A stretch of 41,694 nt of DNA. It comes from a virus. The DNA is taken from positions 1-41,694 of IMG/VR virus record IMGVR_UViG_3300028883_000019; one strand, given 5' to 3'. A program made the position numbers and the translations under genes. The notes below the pieces were generated by a model. The model had not been told where the DNA came from. It made no database searches and was given only the letters and a program-made list of their open reading frames with translations. Each line of letters opens with the position of its first letter. Position 1 is the stretch's first letter. Below are positions 1-7,612 of the stretch, one piece after another.

Positions 1-127
1 GAAGCGCGGTTGTAGGCCACCTCCTGGGCGAAGCGCGCCTTCTCCTTGAGAGCGTCCTCCTCGTGGATGAACCCGGCCGCGGCGCTTGCATCTAGGTCTG
101 CGCCGTACTGGGCGATCTCCTCCTCCA
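1..127. repeat. Left copy of the 127-bp contig-end overlap
   Basis: Bases 1-127 are identical to 41568-41694. An exact 127-base overlap between contig ends is what a de Bruijn assembler with k=127 leaves on a closed circle. It therefore most likely marks a circular or circularly permuted molecule rather than a biological terminal repeat. It lies within a coding sequence that reads through the junction in frame. Confidence 0.95.
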
Positions 128-629
128 TGTTGATGTCGGGGTTGTTCATGGCGGAGAACAGGTACTGGTCGTGTCGCTTCTGGAGCCCCACCACATGGGC
201 CTTGACCTGCCGTCCGAGTACGTCGCGCTTGGCGTCGGCGGTGAACTTCGCCGACGCCAACTGGAAGTACAGCCCAATGCGTTCCGTGGTGAGTGGCGAG
301 CCATCCTCGCCATCCGGCCCTCCGGCCAGCTTGAGCGCCTCCTCCTGGATTGACGCGCCGCCCTCCTCCGCCAGCTTGGCGGCCTCGGAGATGCTGGTCG
401 TCTCCTGGAGCCGCGTTTCCAGTTGGCTGAAACGCTCCCCCATCAGCACCCTCGCCTGGAGGATGCGGTCGGTCTGGTCGGCCTCGTAGAACTTCGCGGC
501 CACATCGGCCCACGTCCCCGCCAGGTTGGAGAGCGCCTGCACCGCGCGGCCAGGGTCGGCGACCCGAGCGTGCGGCACAGCGCCCCCGTAGGCGCCGGGG
601 TTGGTGAACAGGGTAGAGTCCTGGGCCAT
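1..629 (-). CDS. Internal virion protein, gp15-like (N-terminal part, continues across the contig junction)
   Basis: The reading frame opens at ATG 629 (protein begins MAQDSTLFTNPGAYGG) and stays open to base 1. It continues in frame at the right end of the window down to 40646, giving one 516-residue protein once the 127-bp overlap is collapsed. The sequence is mostly charged helix-forming residues, for example around QARVLMGERFSQLETRLQET, with no recognised enzyme motif. Its position, between a gp14-like small protein and a 1190-residue gp16-like protein and after the tail tubular genes, is that of T7 gp15. By analogy it would be ejected with the genome and help form the periplasmic channel. 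The function rests on synteny, length and composition. Confidence 0.75.
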   Translation of the reverse strand, partial: MAQDSTLFTNPGAYGGAVPHARVADPGRAVQALSNLAGTWADVAAKFYEADQTDRILQARVLMGERFSQLETRLQETTSISEAAKLAEEGGASIQEEALKLAGGPDGEDGSPLTTERIGLYFQLASAKFTADAKRDVLGRQVKAHVVGLQKRHDQYLFSAMNNPDINMEEEIAQYGADLDASAAAGFIHEEDALKEKARFAQEVAYNRA

Positions 630-631
630 GG

Positions 632-1186
632 CTAGTTGAACAGCATGGAGTCATCCCAGCCCGAGCCTGGGCCGGGGGTGCGGTATCCGCCCGTCATCAA
701 CTGATACTGCCCGTAGCGCGACAGGCCGGTGGCAAAGGCGCCAAGCCATCCCGCAGCGGCAGTGAATCCGGCCTCAGACCGCAGGCGCTCGGCCTCGGCG
801 CTTCCCGTCACCCTGGCCGCCATGCCCTGGGATTCACGGTAGGAGGCGGCTGCTTCGGCGTTGGTGACCGCCATCCCGGCGGCACGCTCATCCTGCCAGA
901 CCTGATCGGCGATGGCGAGCAGGGGTGACCCTCGCAGTTCCAGGCCGCCAGCGGCGACACCAGCGACGGCGGCGCCCTCCCCCCGGCGCGAGGTGCGCCT
1001 GATCTGTTGCGAGTGCTCCGCGCCTGCCTTGCGCTCCATGCGGGCCTGGAACTGCGCCTGCTCCATGCTGATCTGGCCCTGGGTTTCAGCGATGCGGGCC
1101 TGCCGCTGCATGGCGCGGGCAGAGGCAAGCCCACCGAGAATCTGGAGCCCGACCTGTGCGGTACTGGCAAAGACAAAGGGGAACAC
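632..1186 (-). CDS. Internal virion protein, gp14-like
   Basis: This 184-residue protein starts at GTG 1186, just after the TAG of the upstream tail gene. It begins with a hydrophobic segment (FPFVFASTAQVGLQILGG). A long Gln/Ala/Arg-rich helical region follows (ARIAETQGQISMEQAQFQAR) and then an Ala/Gly-rich C-terminus. This composition and the position before the gp15-like and gp16-like genes match the T7 gp14 type of internal core protein, which enters the outer membrane during DNA ejection. No catalytic motif is visible. The start is uncertain because the ribosome binding site is weak. Confidence 0.65.
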   Translation of the reverse strand: MFPFVFASTAQVGLQILGGLASARAMQRQARIAETQGQISMEQAQFQARMERKAGAEHSQQIRRTSRRGEGAAVAGVAAGGLELRGSPLLAIADQVWQDERAAGMAVTNAEAAASYRESQGMAARVTGSAEAERLRSEAGFTAAAGWLGAFATGLSRYGQYQLMTGGYRTPGPGSGWDDSMLFN

Positions 1187-1187
1187 G

Positions 1188-4142
1188 CTAACCGGATGGT
1201 TTGAGTTCCGCTTCCATGTGGTGGACGAGGCTCAGCAGACTGGCCGGGTTCCCGTGGGTGGGATAGATGGCGTACTGCGGGCGCGTGATCGTGGCCGCCG
1301 AGGCTGCCGGAATCGTCACCCGCTCCACGTCCCCGGTGTTGAGCCCCGAGTCGAGCGGCACCGCGTATAGAGTGCTGGAATCCGGGCCGATTCGCAAGGC
1401 TGAGGTCTCCAACACCTCCAGCGTGACCTCGTGTACGGTGATGTGCGCCTGGGGCTCCTCGGCGAAGCGTACCGGGGCCACCTGGATCGGAGAGGAATCT
1501 GCTACGTCGTAGCCGACCAGCACCACGGAGGCCGCGCTGGAGATGGTGATGGCACCGCTGGATACGGTCTTGTCGGCCTGCGCTGCACCGTCTGCCCAGA
1601 CCTGCACCGCCTCGCCCTCTAGGTGATCCAGGCCGCTGATCGCGGTGGTACTGGGGCCGTCGTACTTCACGGCGCTGTCCAGATGCCACGCATCCTCGAT
1701 GTCAACGCCGGTTGCCGTGTCGTCGAAGGGCTCCTGCATGGCCTCGACATACTCCACGGTGGATCCGTTGATGGTGCGGCGCACGATGGCAAATAGCTGG
1801 TCGAAGCCCTCCGAGGGCAGCACGGCGATGGATAGTACGCGAGGCTCGTCGGCGCCGTCCAGGGAGCCGCCCAGCGTGTGGAGGTGCCAGCCGGACGCCT
1901 GGGTCTCGGGATGCACCGTGAGCCCGATGAGCTTGCCGTCGGCGCGCACTGCCCACAGCACCGAGGACGGAACCGCCGCGAAGGCCATCTCCTTGATGCC
2001 GGTCTGCGTGACGTGATCGGCGAGCAGGGTTAGGTCGGGCTGATTGAACGCCCCTTGGTTCGGGGCCAGCCCGCGCACCCGCAGGCCGCCGGACTGGGCG
2101 TACACCACCACGTCGCCCACGATGACGGGGAGCACGGCAGAGGCGTCGAACTCGGACGCCAGGCGCACGGACAGCGAGAGCGGAGAGAAGGCGGCATTCT
2201 CGTCGCTACCCTGGGAGATGAACGGCCCGGTCGCCATGCCGGAGACCAGTTGCCGCGCCCCGGCCAGCCAGCGCACGCGGGAGAGGCGGCGCGTGGCGAT
2301 GGTAAAGGCCATTCCGTTGTCGGGGACCACAGTGTCGTCGAATTGCGTGGGCTGGAACTCCTCGAAGGAGCCCACTACGGAGGCCCAATGCCCCTGCGGC
2401 TCCGCGTCAGTCGCGGCGAACACGAGGCGCTGCTGGTAGAACGACACCGCCGACGGGTAGCCGGACGTGGCGGAGAACGCCCCAAGCGCCCAGCGCGCCG
2501 TGGCGGAGGTGTCCGCAAGGTCGGACCCGATGACGGTGGCCGTGGCCGTGGTGGCGTTGGTGACCGCTGTGATGACGCACCAGCCCCATTCCGGGGACTC
2601 GAACAACCGCACGGCGCGGCCTACGTCGGTGGACTCGAACAGGTCCGCGCTGGCGGTGAGCGTGATGCTGCCGGTGGCGGCGGACGGCGTGATCGTCAGA
2701 GATGTGGAGTTCTCCGGCTGGTAGGGGCCGTCTTTCAGCAGGTAGCTCGTCGGCAGGCCGCTCACGTCCTGCATGTTCGCCAGGGTGAACGACGCCTCGC
2801 CGGTGCGCGTCAGCTTGCGCGTAGCGTAGTTGGGGTGCGTCAGGTACATCACGTCGTTCGCCTGCGCCCATTGCAGGTCGGCGATCTCCCCACCTGACCA
2901 CGGCGTCGTGACTTCAAGCGGCGTGCCGGGGCTGGATTCCACGCGGGAGTCGTTGCGCCAAAAGCGGATATACAGGTGGCCGAACTCCATCATGTACGGC
3001 GCGCCCGTAGAGCCTGCGAAGGGGATCAGGCGACGGCCCGTGGTATCCTCGAAGATCGTGAACAGGTCCGCATCGGATGTGTCGTCGTCGCCCACGATGA
3101 CCAGGATGCCGTTGCCGAACCGCGCTCCATTCAGAGAGCCCGTTGCCCCGCTTATCTGGTTGGCGCTATTGTTCCACGTTCCCCCATCATCGAGGGAGTA
3201 GAAGTACACCCCACCCGTGTCGAATACCGCGATCAGGATTCCACCGTATCTTGCGAATGCCTGGATGACGGCCCCCCCTGGCGATGATTGCACAGTGGTC
3301 CAGGTGCCGTTACCATTTCCTCGGTAGATCAGGTTTGTCCCTATGTAGAATAGCTCGGACGTGTCGTCATAGAAAACGGCCTGTGACCCCTGGCCCGTCA
3401 ATGCGGACCATGTGTCGCCATCGTCTGTGGATATTCTATGACTGTCGGTCGTATCCGAAACAGCGATGATAACCCCGCTGGTGGGGTCAATCGCAATATC
3501 CCACAGGTCCACTCCGGGAGCATCCTCCTCAGTCCATACGGTGCCGTTGGTGGAGCGCAAGATAATCCCAGAACTCTCACCCACAGCCAGGAATGATGTT
3601 GCAGTCCACACCACACCGCGTAGGTGCGGAGTTCCAGTAACCGCCTGACTTTCGGTAGTCCATGTGTCTCCGTCGGAAGAAATCATGATGGTGGTATTGG
3701 TTGCCCCATCGTACTCCCCTACGGCGACAAACAATGACCCGCTCCACGCGACCGCATACAGATCGGCGTCCTCCGTTGGGATCGTCCCAGCAGCCGCCCA
3801 TGTCACGCCGTCGTCAACCGAGCACACGATGACCGGGTTAGTGCCGTTGGAGTCGCCCACAGCCACCCACATCCCCAACTCCTCGGCGTACACTGCATCG
3901 TTGAGGTCGTAGGCCCCCGTGCCGCTACTGCGCTCCGTAGCCGCGAATGCCGAGACGGTCTTGCACGCCCCCAGGTACTTGAATCCTGGGCGGCGGCTGA
4001 TGGACCCCTGCGGGTTGATGATCCAGTTGCGAAGTTGGGCCAGCCCTTCCTTGTAGGCGGGGCTGTCGGTGCGGCCGAGGGCGCGGGGGGACAGTTCCCC
4101 GACGGCGAACGTGGACTGGCGGACGGCGGCGTTGCTCGCCAT
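1188..4142 (-). CDS. Tail tubular protein B (gp12-like) with an inserted beta-propeller
   Basis: The 984-residue protein opens with the family's N-terminus (FAVGELSPRALGRTD, then NWIINPQGSISRRPGFKYLG), as in T7-like tail nozzle proteins. The usual continuation of that domain (RRLIPFAGSTGAPYMMEFGHLYIRFWRN) appears only at about residue 370. Between them, residues 62-368 hold a separate domain with six Asp-box-like repeats (S-x-D-G-x-T-W; e.g. SVDDGVTW 108, SSDGDTW 155, STNGTVW 197, STDDGDTW 238, SLDDGGTW 316), which implies a beta-propeller. The rest, residues 370-984, is the normal tail body. It lies directly after the gp11-like gene. The family forms the distal tail tube; the propeller may bind surface glycans, which is inference. 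The insert DNA is visibly less GC-rich than its surroundings. Confidence 0.88.
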   Translation of the reverse strand: MASNAAVRQSTFAVGELSPRALGRTDSPAYKEGLAQLRNWIINPQGSISRRPGFKYLGACKTVSAFAATERSSGTGAYDLNDAVYAEELGMWVAVGDSNGTNPVIVCSVDDGVTWAAAGTIPTEDADLYAVAWSGSLFVAVGEYDGATNTTIMISSDGDTWTTESQAVTGTPHLRGVVWTATSFLAVGESSGIILRSTNGTVWTEEDAPGVDLWDIAIDPTSGVIIAVSDTTDSHRISTDDGDTWSALTGQGSQAVFYDDTSELFYIGTNLIYRGNGNGTWTTVQSSPGGAVIQAFARYGGILIAVFDTGGVYFYSLDDGGTWNNSANQISGATGSLNGARFGNGILVIVGDDDTSDADLFTIFEDTTGRRLIPFAGSTGAPYMMEFGHLYIRFWRNDSRVESSPGTPLEVTTPWSGGEIADLQWAQANDVMYLTHPNYATRKLTRTGEASFTLANMQDVSGLPTSYLLKDGPYQPENSTSLTITPSAATGSITLTASADLFESTDVGRAVRLFESPEWGWCVITAVTNATTATATVIGSDLADTSATARWALGAFSATSGYPSAVSFYQQRLVFAATDAEPQGHWASVVGSFEEFQPTQFDDTVVPDNGMAFTIATRRLSRVRWLAGARQLVSGMATGPFISQGSDENAAFSPLSLSVRLASEFDASAVLPVIVGDVVVYAQSGGLRVRGLAPNQGAFNQPDLTLLADHVTQTGIKEMAFAAVPSSVLWAVRADGKLIGLTVHPETQASGWHLHTLGGSLDGADEPRVLSIAVLPSEGFDQLFAIVRRTINGSTVEYVEAMQEPFDDTATGVDIEDAWHLDSAVKYDGPSTTAISGLDHLEGEAVQVWADGAAQADKTVSSGAITISSAASVVLVGYDVADSSPIQVAPVRFAEEPQAHITVHEVTLEVLETSALRIGPDSSTLYAVPLDSGLNTGDVERVTIPAASAATITRPQYAIYPTHGNPASLLSLVHHMEAELKPSG

Positions 4143-4144
4143 AG

Positions 4145-5248
4145 CTACCTTTGTCCTGGTGTCCAGCCGCTGTGCCGGGCCGTGATCCAGTCATCCTCGA
4201 CGTAGGCGTCCTCGCCGTCCTCCTGCGAGTCACGAGTGGCCGCCTTGTCCTCGGCCTCGGTCAGCAGGTCTTTGATGAGCGACTTGCGCTCGTCGGACGC
4301 GCCGAGGGGGATCGCCAGCCGCCACGCAAGGCGCAGGCCGATCAACTCCTGGAGAAGCGGGTCGAACGTGGTGGGGTCGGTGTTCTGGTACTCGTAGCGG
4401 ATCGGCGCCTCCGCCCCGTCGTAGAGCAGATAGCCGTCCTCCAGCTTGTAGTTCTGGTCGCCGTCGTTCACGTCCAGAAAGGCCAGGCAGTCAACGGGGA
4501 GGGGCCAGCCGTACTTGAAGCCAAAGGGCGGGAACGTCGGCTGCACTGCCGCCGTGGTGGTGGCCGCGTAACCGATCTTGGCGTCGTTCTGGCTCAGTTG
4601 CGCGCCCCAGGCGTACACGGTGCCCTGCGCCGACGCCGTGGCCCCGGCCGGGTAGATGGTCACTGTCAGGGTGGTGCTGCCGTCAGCGACGTTCGCCAGG
4701 GTGACGTGGAACCGCCACCACCCGCCGCCCACGGATTCCAGTGTCCCGGCGGAGACCGTCGGGGTAGCCGCCCAGGTGATGTCCACGGCTTGCGACGCGC
4801 CGCTGGAGCCGCCGGAGAAAGCGAGCAGCAAGCGCGTCACAGCCGCAGTGCCCTGCTTGAGATAGACCGACAGCGTGTACTGCTTGTCGTCGTTGGGGAC
4901 CGTCACAGCCTGGGCGATGGTGCCCGCATTGCCAGCGTCTGCGTCGGTCAGCAGCGTGGCCGTTGTGGTGCCGTCGGGCGCCCGCGCGTTGTCGTTGGAG
5001 GCGGTGGCGTTGGTGGCTGTCCATGTGGTGGCAAGGGCCTGGGACTGGAGCAGCAGGTTCTCGCCCAGCACCGTGCGCTTGGTGCTGACGTTCCAGGGGT
5101 GCTCGCGCAACACCTTGTCCCGCTCCTCGGGATAGGCGTTGTTGCACAGATCGTCCTCGTAGGTCCCGTCGGAGCCGAGCGTGGTCAGTTGTCGCTTGCC
5201 CAGCGCGTCGAGCGCCTGATTGCAGATGGTCGTCGCGGAGGCGGTCAT
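4145..5248 (-). CDS. Tail tubular protein A (gp11-like) with an inserted jelly-roll domain
   Basis: The 367-residue protein starts with the gp11 signature (ATTICNQALDALGKRQLTTL, then ERDKVLREHPWNVSTKR at about 42-58). In the family this runs on into the region seen here at about 240 (FGFKYGWPLPVDCLAFLDV). Residues 63-235 are an insertion resembling the carbohydrate-binding-like domains of phage structural proteins: APDGTTTATLL, YTLSVYLKQGT, GGGWWRFHVTL and VYAWGAQL. The C-terminal helical part (LIGLRLAWRLAIPL) is typical of the gp11 ring. Its role would be the adaptor between portal and tail nozzle. Start ATG 5248 gives the canonical N-terminus. Confidence 0.87.
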   Translation of the reverse strand: MTASATTICNQALDALGKRQLTTLGSDGTYEDDLCNNAYPEERDKVLREHPWNVSTKRTVLGENLLLQSQALATTWTATNATASNDNARAPDGTTTATLLTDADAGNAGTIAQAVTVPNDDKQYTLSVYLKQGTAAVTRLLLAFSGGSSGASQAVDITWAATPTVSAGTLESVGGGWWRFHVTLANVADGSTTLTVTIYPAGATASAQGTVYAWGAQLSQNDAKIGYAATTTAAVQPTFPPFGFKYGWPLPVDCLAFLDVNDGDQNYKLEDGYLLYDGAEAPIRYEYQNTDPTTFDPLLQELIGLRLAWRLAIPLGASDERKSLIKDLLTEAEDKAATRDSQEDGEDAYVEDDWITARHSGWTPGQR

Positions 5249-5271
5249 CGGGCAGGCTCATGCAAGCGGCG

Positions 5272-5308
5272 GGCGGGGTGCCGACCAGTGGGATGCCGAC
5301 ACCCCGCC
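5272..5308. other. Perfect 9-bp inverted repeat between head and tail genes
   Basis: GGCGGGGTG (5272-5280) and CACCCCGCC (5300-5308) can pair around a 19-nt loop. The repeat sits in the 76-bp gap between the second head-protein gene and the gp11-like gene. There is no T-run after it on either strand, so it is not a standard intrinsic terminator. An attenuating or RNA-processing hairpin that lowers tail-gene expression relative to head genes is possible. Confidence 0.5.
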
Positions 5309-5324
5309 ACCTGGGGGAGCGCCT

Positions 5325-5738
5325 CTACGATCCTGCGCGCCGACCGATGAAGGCCAGCGAAAGCGTGCCGGACGCCGGGAGCGTCGCCGTGCCGTCGTTG
5401 GAGATCAGAATCTCCTCGGCTGCCTCCAGCACCGCCGGGATGATGGCGACGACCTCCGTGGTGGCAGTGAACACACCGCTTGCACGGTACTTGGTCGCCG
5501 TCCCGGTGATCCCGATGCTGATCTTGGCCGTGCTCAGCGTCGGCCCGGCCATGACGTACAGTATGGGCGTGAACCCCGCCGGCAACGTCACCATGTCGAT
5601 GGTTTTCGACTTGGCCTGCGTTGCCAGCGTGAGCACACCGTAGAAGATGTCGCAGTCGCCGAACTGCCAAACCCCAGGATCGTAGGGCTCGTTCTCGTTC
5701 TCGGGCGACTGCGTTTCCGCCGTGTAGTCACCAGCCAT
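5325..5738 (-). CDS. Putative capsid decoration/head protein, paralogue B
   Basis: The 137-residue protein aligns along its whole length with its neighbour at 5750-6172. Shared blocks include AGDY/SGDY at the start, TLATQAKSKTID, STAKISIGITGTATKYRAS and EEILISNDGTATLPASG near the end. It has a beta-rich composition and only one cysteine. It lies just downstream of the major capsid gene and upstream of the tail tube genes. BPP-1-like phages carry a cement protein beside the capsid protein, so a decoration or minor head role is reasonable. The function is inferred from position. Confidence 0.6.
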   Translation of the reverse strand: MAGDYTAETQSPENENEPYDPGVWQFGDCDIFYGVLTLATQAKSKTIDMVTLPAGFTPILYVMAGPTLSTAKISIGITGTATKYRASGVFTATTEVVAIIPAVLEAAEEILISNDGTATLPASGTLSLAFIGRRAGS

Positions 5739-5749
5739 GGGTCACCTCG

Positions 5750-6172
5750 CTAGTGGCGGCCCACGATGGCGAACAGCCGCAGCTCGCCGGAGGCCGGCAG
5801 GGCTGCGGTGCCGTCGTTGGAAACCAGGATTTCCTCGTCGGCGGTCAGTGCCGTGTGCGTGGCGGCGGCGTTGAACCACGTCACGGTATCCGTGGTGGTG
5901 TACGTCGCCGACGCCCGGTACTTGGCGGCGGAGCCGGAGATGCCGACCGACACCTTGGCGGAGCCCAGGGAGGTGTCCGTCAGGAAGCCGAAGATGTACG
6001 GAATCTCCCCGGCCTTGATGGTGAAGAAGTCGATGGTCTTGGACTTGGCCTGGGAGGCCAGCGTGATCGTACCGAAGTACAATCGCGCATTGACGCCCAG
6101 GAAGCCAGGATCGACGACCGCCCCCGTGGTTTGCAGGACGGTGGATTGGTCGCTGCTGTAGTCGCCAGACAT
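5750..6172 (-). CDS. Putative capsid decoration/head protein, paralogue A
   Basis: This 140-residue protein is a clear tandem paralogue of the protein at 5325-5738. They share TLASQAKSKTID, GSAKVSVGISGSAAKYRAS and DEEILVSNDGTAALPASGEL. It starts at ATG 6172, 12 nt after the major capsid stop. Strong beta propensity with no signal peptide or membrane segment fits a small virion protein. The pair may be a cement protein plus a variant copy, or alternate subunits. Which of the two is abundant cannot be told from sequence. Confidence 0.6.
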   Translation of the reverse strand: MSGDYSSDQSTVLQTTGAVVDPGFLGVNARLYFGTITLASQAKSKTIDFFTIKAGEIPYIFGFLTDTSLGSAKVSVGISGSAAKYRASATYTTTDTVTWFNAAATHTALTADEEILVSNDGTAALPASGELRLFAIVGRH

Positions 6173-6184
6173 GGGCTGTTCTCT

Positions 6185-7111
6185 CTACAGGAGGGTGGTG
6201 GCGTGGCAGGCGATCTCGGCAACCTTGGAGTTGTCGAGCCTCACGGAGCCCATCGTCCAGTCGGTGAGAATCTGCCAAGCGTTCCACTTGTCGGCACGCT
6301 TGTCGATGCTCACCGTCAGGTCCTCGTTCATGTCCAGCGTTGCCGCATCTTCGTACCACAGGTAGATCAGGCGGCTGTCCGAGGAGTCGGTGGTGATGAG
6401 CGAGTCCTCCAGCAGATGCCACTGAATCCCGAGCAACTCCCTGATTTTCCCGGTGCGGAACGCGGTGGCCTCGTCCGACCCGACGTACAGGGTGGAGGAG
6501 GTCTTGGTGCTGGCGATGAGGGTGTTCTTCTCACGGGCGCCCATCAGGCCGTGCAGCGTACGGCCATCGCCGTCGCCGCTGGCCCCCTCCAAGGCCGCCA
6601 GGGCCTCCAGAATCTTGTAGTAGGTCAGCCCGGCGTTGCCGGTCCCGCCGGCCTCGTCGTAGGTGTGGCTGTCCACCGCGACCTGGAAGTTCGCATCGAA
6701 GGACGATGTTCCGGTGCCGGTCTGGCCGGTGACGGCCGTTCCGCCCAGCGCCGAGATGATGAGGCTGTCCTTCTGGCGGTTGAGCGCGGCGACCTGCACC
6801 TTGGCGTAGGCGCCGTTGGGGTCTCCCACCTTGGAGCGCAGCTTGTCGAACTTGTCGATCAGGTCGGACGCGCCGAAGTTCCGCGAGACGGACCAGCGGT
6901 CGTCATGCGGAGTAGGCGTGTACGGGGTGTCTTGGTGACGACCGGTGCGTTCGACCGGCGTAACCTTACCCAGCAACTCGTGCCGGGTCTTTTGACCGTC
7001 GGTCATCCCTCGGATGACGGAGCCCTCCAGCTTGGAGGGCATCTGCTGCGCCTGGAAACGGAACTGAGTCTTGTACTCGTAGGCGAGCATCAGAGCAGCT
7101 TGATCGGACAT
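6185..7111 (-). CDS. Major capsid protein
   Basis: The 308-residue protein matches the podoviral capsid protein type found in BPP-1-like and related phages. The N-terminal part contains YKTQFRFQAQQMPSKLEGSV, followed by the conserved region PTPHDDRWSVSRNFGASDLID. A long middle segment has FDANFQVAVDSHTYDEAGGT and ILEALAALEG, and the C-terminus has LIYLWYEDAATLDMNEDLTVSIDKR. Length and position (scaffold upstream, head and tail genes downstream) suit an HK97-fold shell protein. The start at 7111 follows a 192-nt untranslated leader, the longest gap in the structural block. Confidence 0.85.
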   Translation of the reverse strand: MSDQAALMLAYEYKTQFRFQAQQMPSKLEGSVIRGMTDGQKTRHELLGKVTPVERTGRHQDTPYTPTPHDDRWSVSRNFGASDLIDKFDKLRSKVGDPNGAYAKVQVAALNRQKDSLIISALGGTAVTGQTGTGTSSFDANFQVAVDSHTYDEAGGTGNAGLTYYKILEALAALEGASGDGDGRTLHGLMGAREKNTLIASTKTSSTLYVGSDEATAFRTGKIRELLGIQWHLLEDSLITTDSSDSRLIYLWYEDAATLDMNEDLTVSIDKRADKWNAWQILTDWTMGSVRLDNSKVAEIACHATTLL

Positions 7112-7303
7112 ACGGAGGTCCTCGCTGAAAAGCGTGTGAACATCTCACGGTTTCCAGGAGGTTGTCCGTGTTACCGGCCTCCGTATGCTCTGATGCCCTC
7201 AGAACTTGCAGAAGGGGGGTCCTTTCACCCTGTCAGCCGGGCCTCTGTGCAAGAGGGGTGTCCGGCGCTGCTGTACGACGTGTACAGGGGCAGTTGTGGT
7301 TTG
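7112..7303 (-). promoter_or_regulatory. Leader region of the major capsid gene with a 17-bp dyad
   Basis: This is a 192-nt gap with no convincing gene in an otherwise tightly packed operon. It contains the perfect dyad CTGTAC-N5-GTACAG at 7271-7287. Nearer the capsid start is a short GTGA-N5-TCAC repeat (7136-7148), and the ribosome binding site (AGGA) sits in a self-complementary GAGGACCTC stretch. No good -35/-10 pair was found on the minus strand. An internal promoter read by a phage or host factor, or an RNA stability element boosting capsid expression, would explain the spacing. Confidence 0.4.
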
Positions 7304-7609
7304 TCAACTGCCCGGCAGCACCACTTCCACCTCGGTCGCCGCGCTGCCCTCGTCCTCGGAGTTGGTCGCGGTGATGGTGACGTACAGGCGGATGCCCTCG
7401 GGCAGCCCCTCCAGCATCACATCCGGGTCCACCAGCAGGTCGTACTTGGCGATGTACTGGTCGGTCGCCACGCCGGTCTGGTGATCGACGTACACCGTGT
7501 AGGTGTCCACCTCGGGGTCCGCCGTCACCGCGTCGGCGTTGACGTACATCGACCCCGGATGCGGGCCGGGCTTCGCGGCGAGATTCGCGGGGGCGTCTGG
7601 CGCAGCCAT
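7304..7609 (-). CDS. Small fibronectin type III-like virion protein
   Basis: The 101-residue protein has the FN3 pattern over nearly its full length: DAPANLAAKPG at the start, then VDTYTVYVDHQTG, LLEGLPEG-type turn residues (MLEGLPEGIRLYVTITATN) and a final strand EGSAATEVEVVLPGS. There is no signal peptide. It is encoded just before the capsid protein, where such single-domain proteins are often capsid decorations with weak sugar or surface binding. The fold assignment is fairly firm; the role is inferred. Confidence 0.65.
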   Translation of the reverse strand: MAAPDAPANLAAKPGPHPGSMYVNADAVTADPEVDTYTVYVDHQTGVATDQYIAKYDLLVDPDVMLEGLPEGIRLYVTITATNSEDEGSAATEVEVVLPGS

Positions 7610-7612
7610 GGC

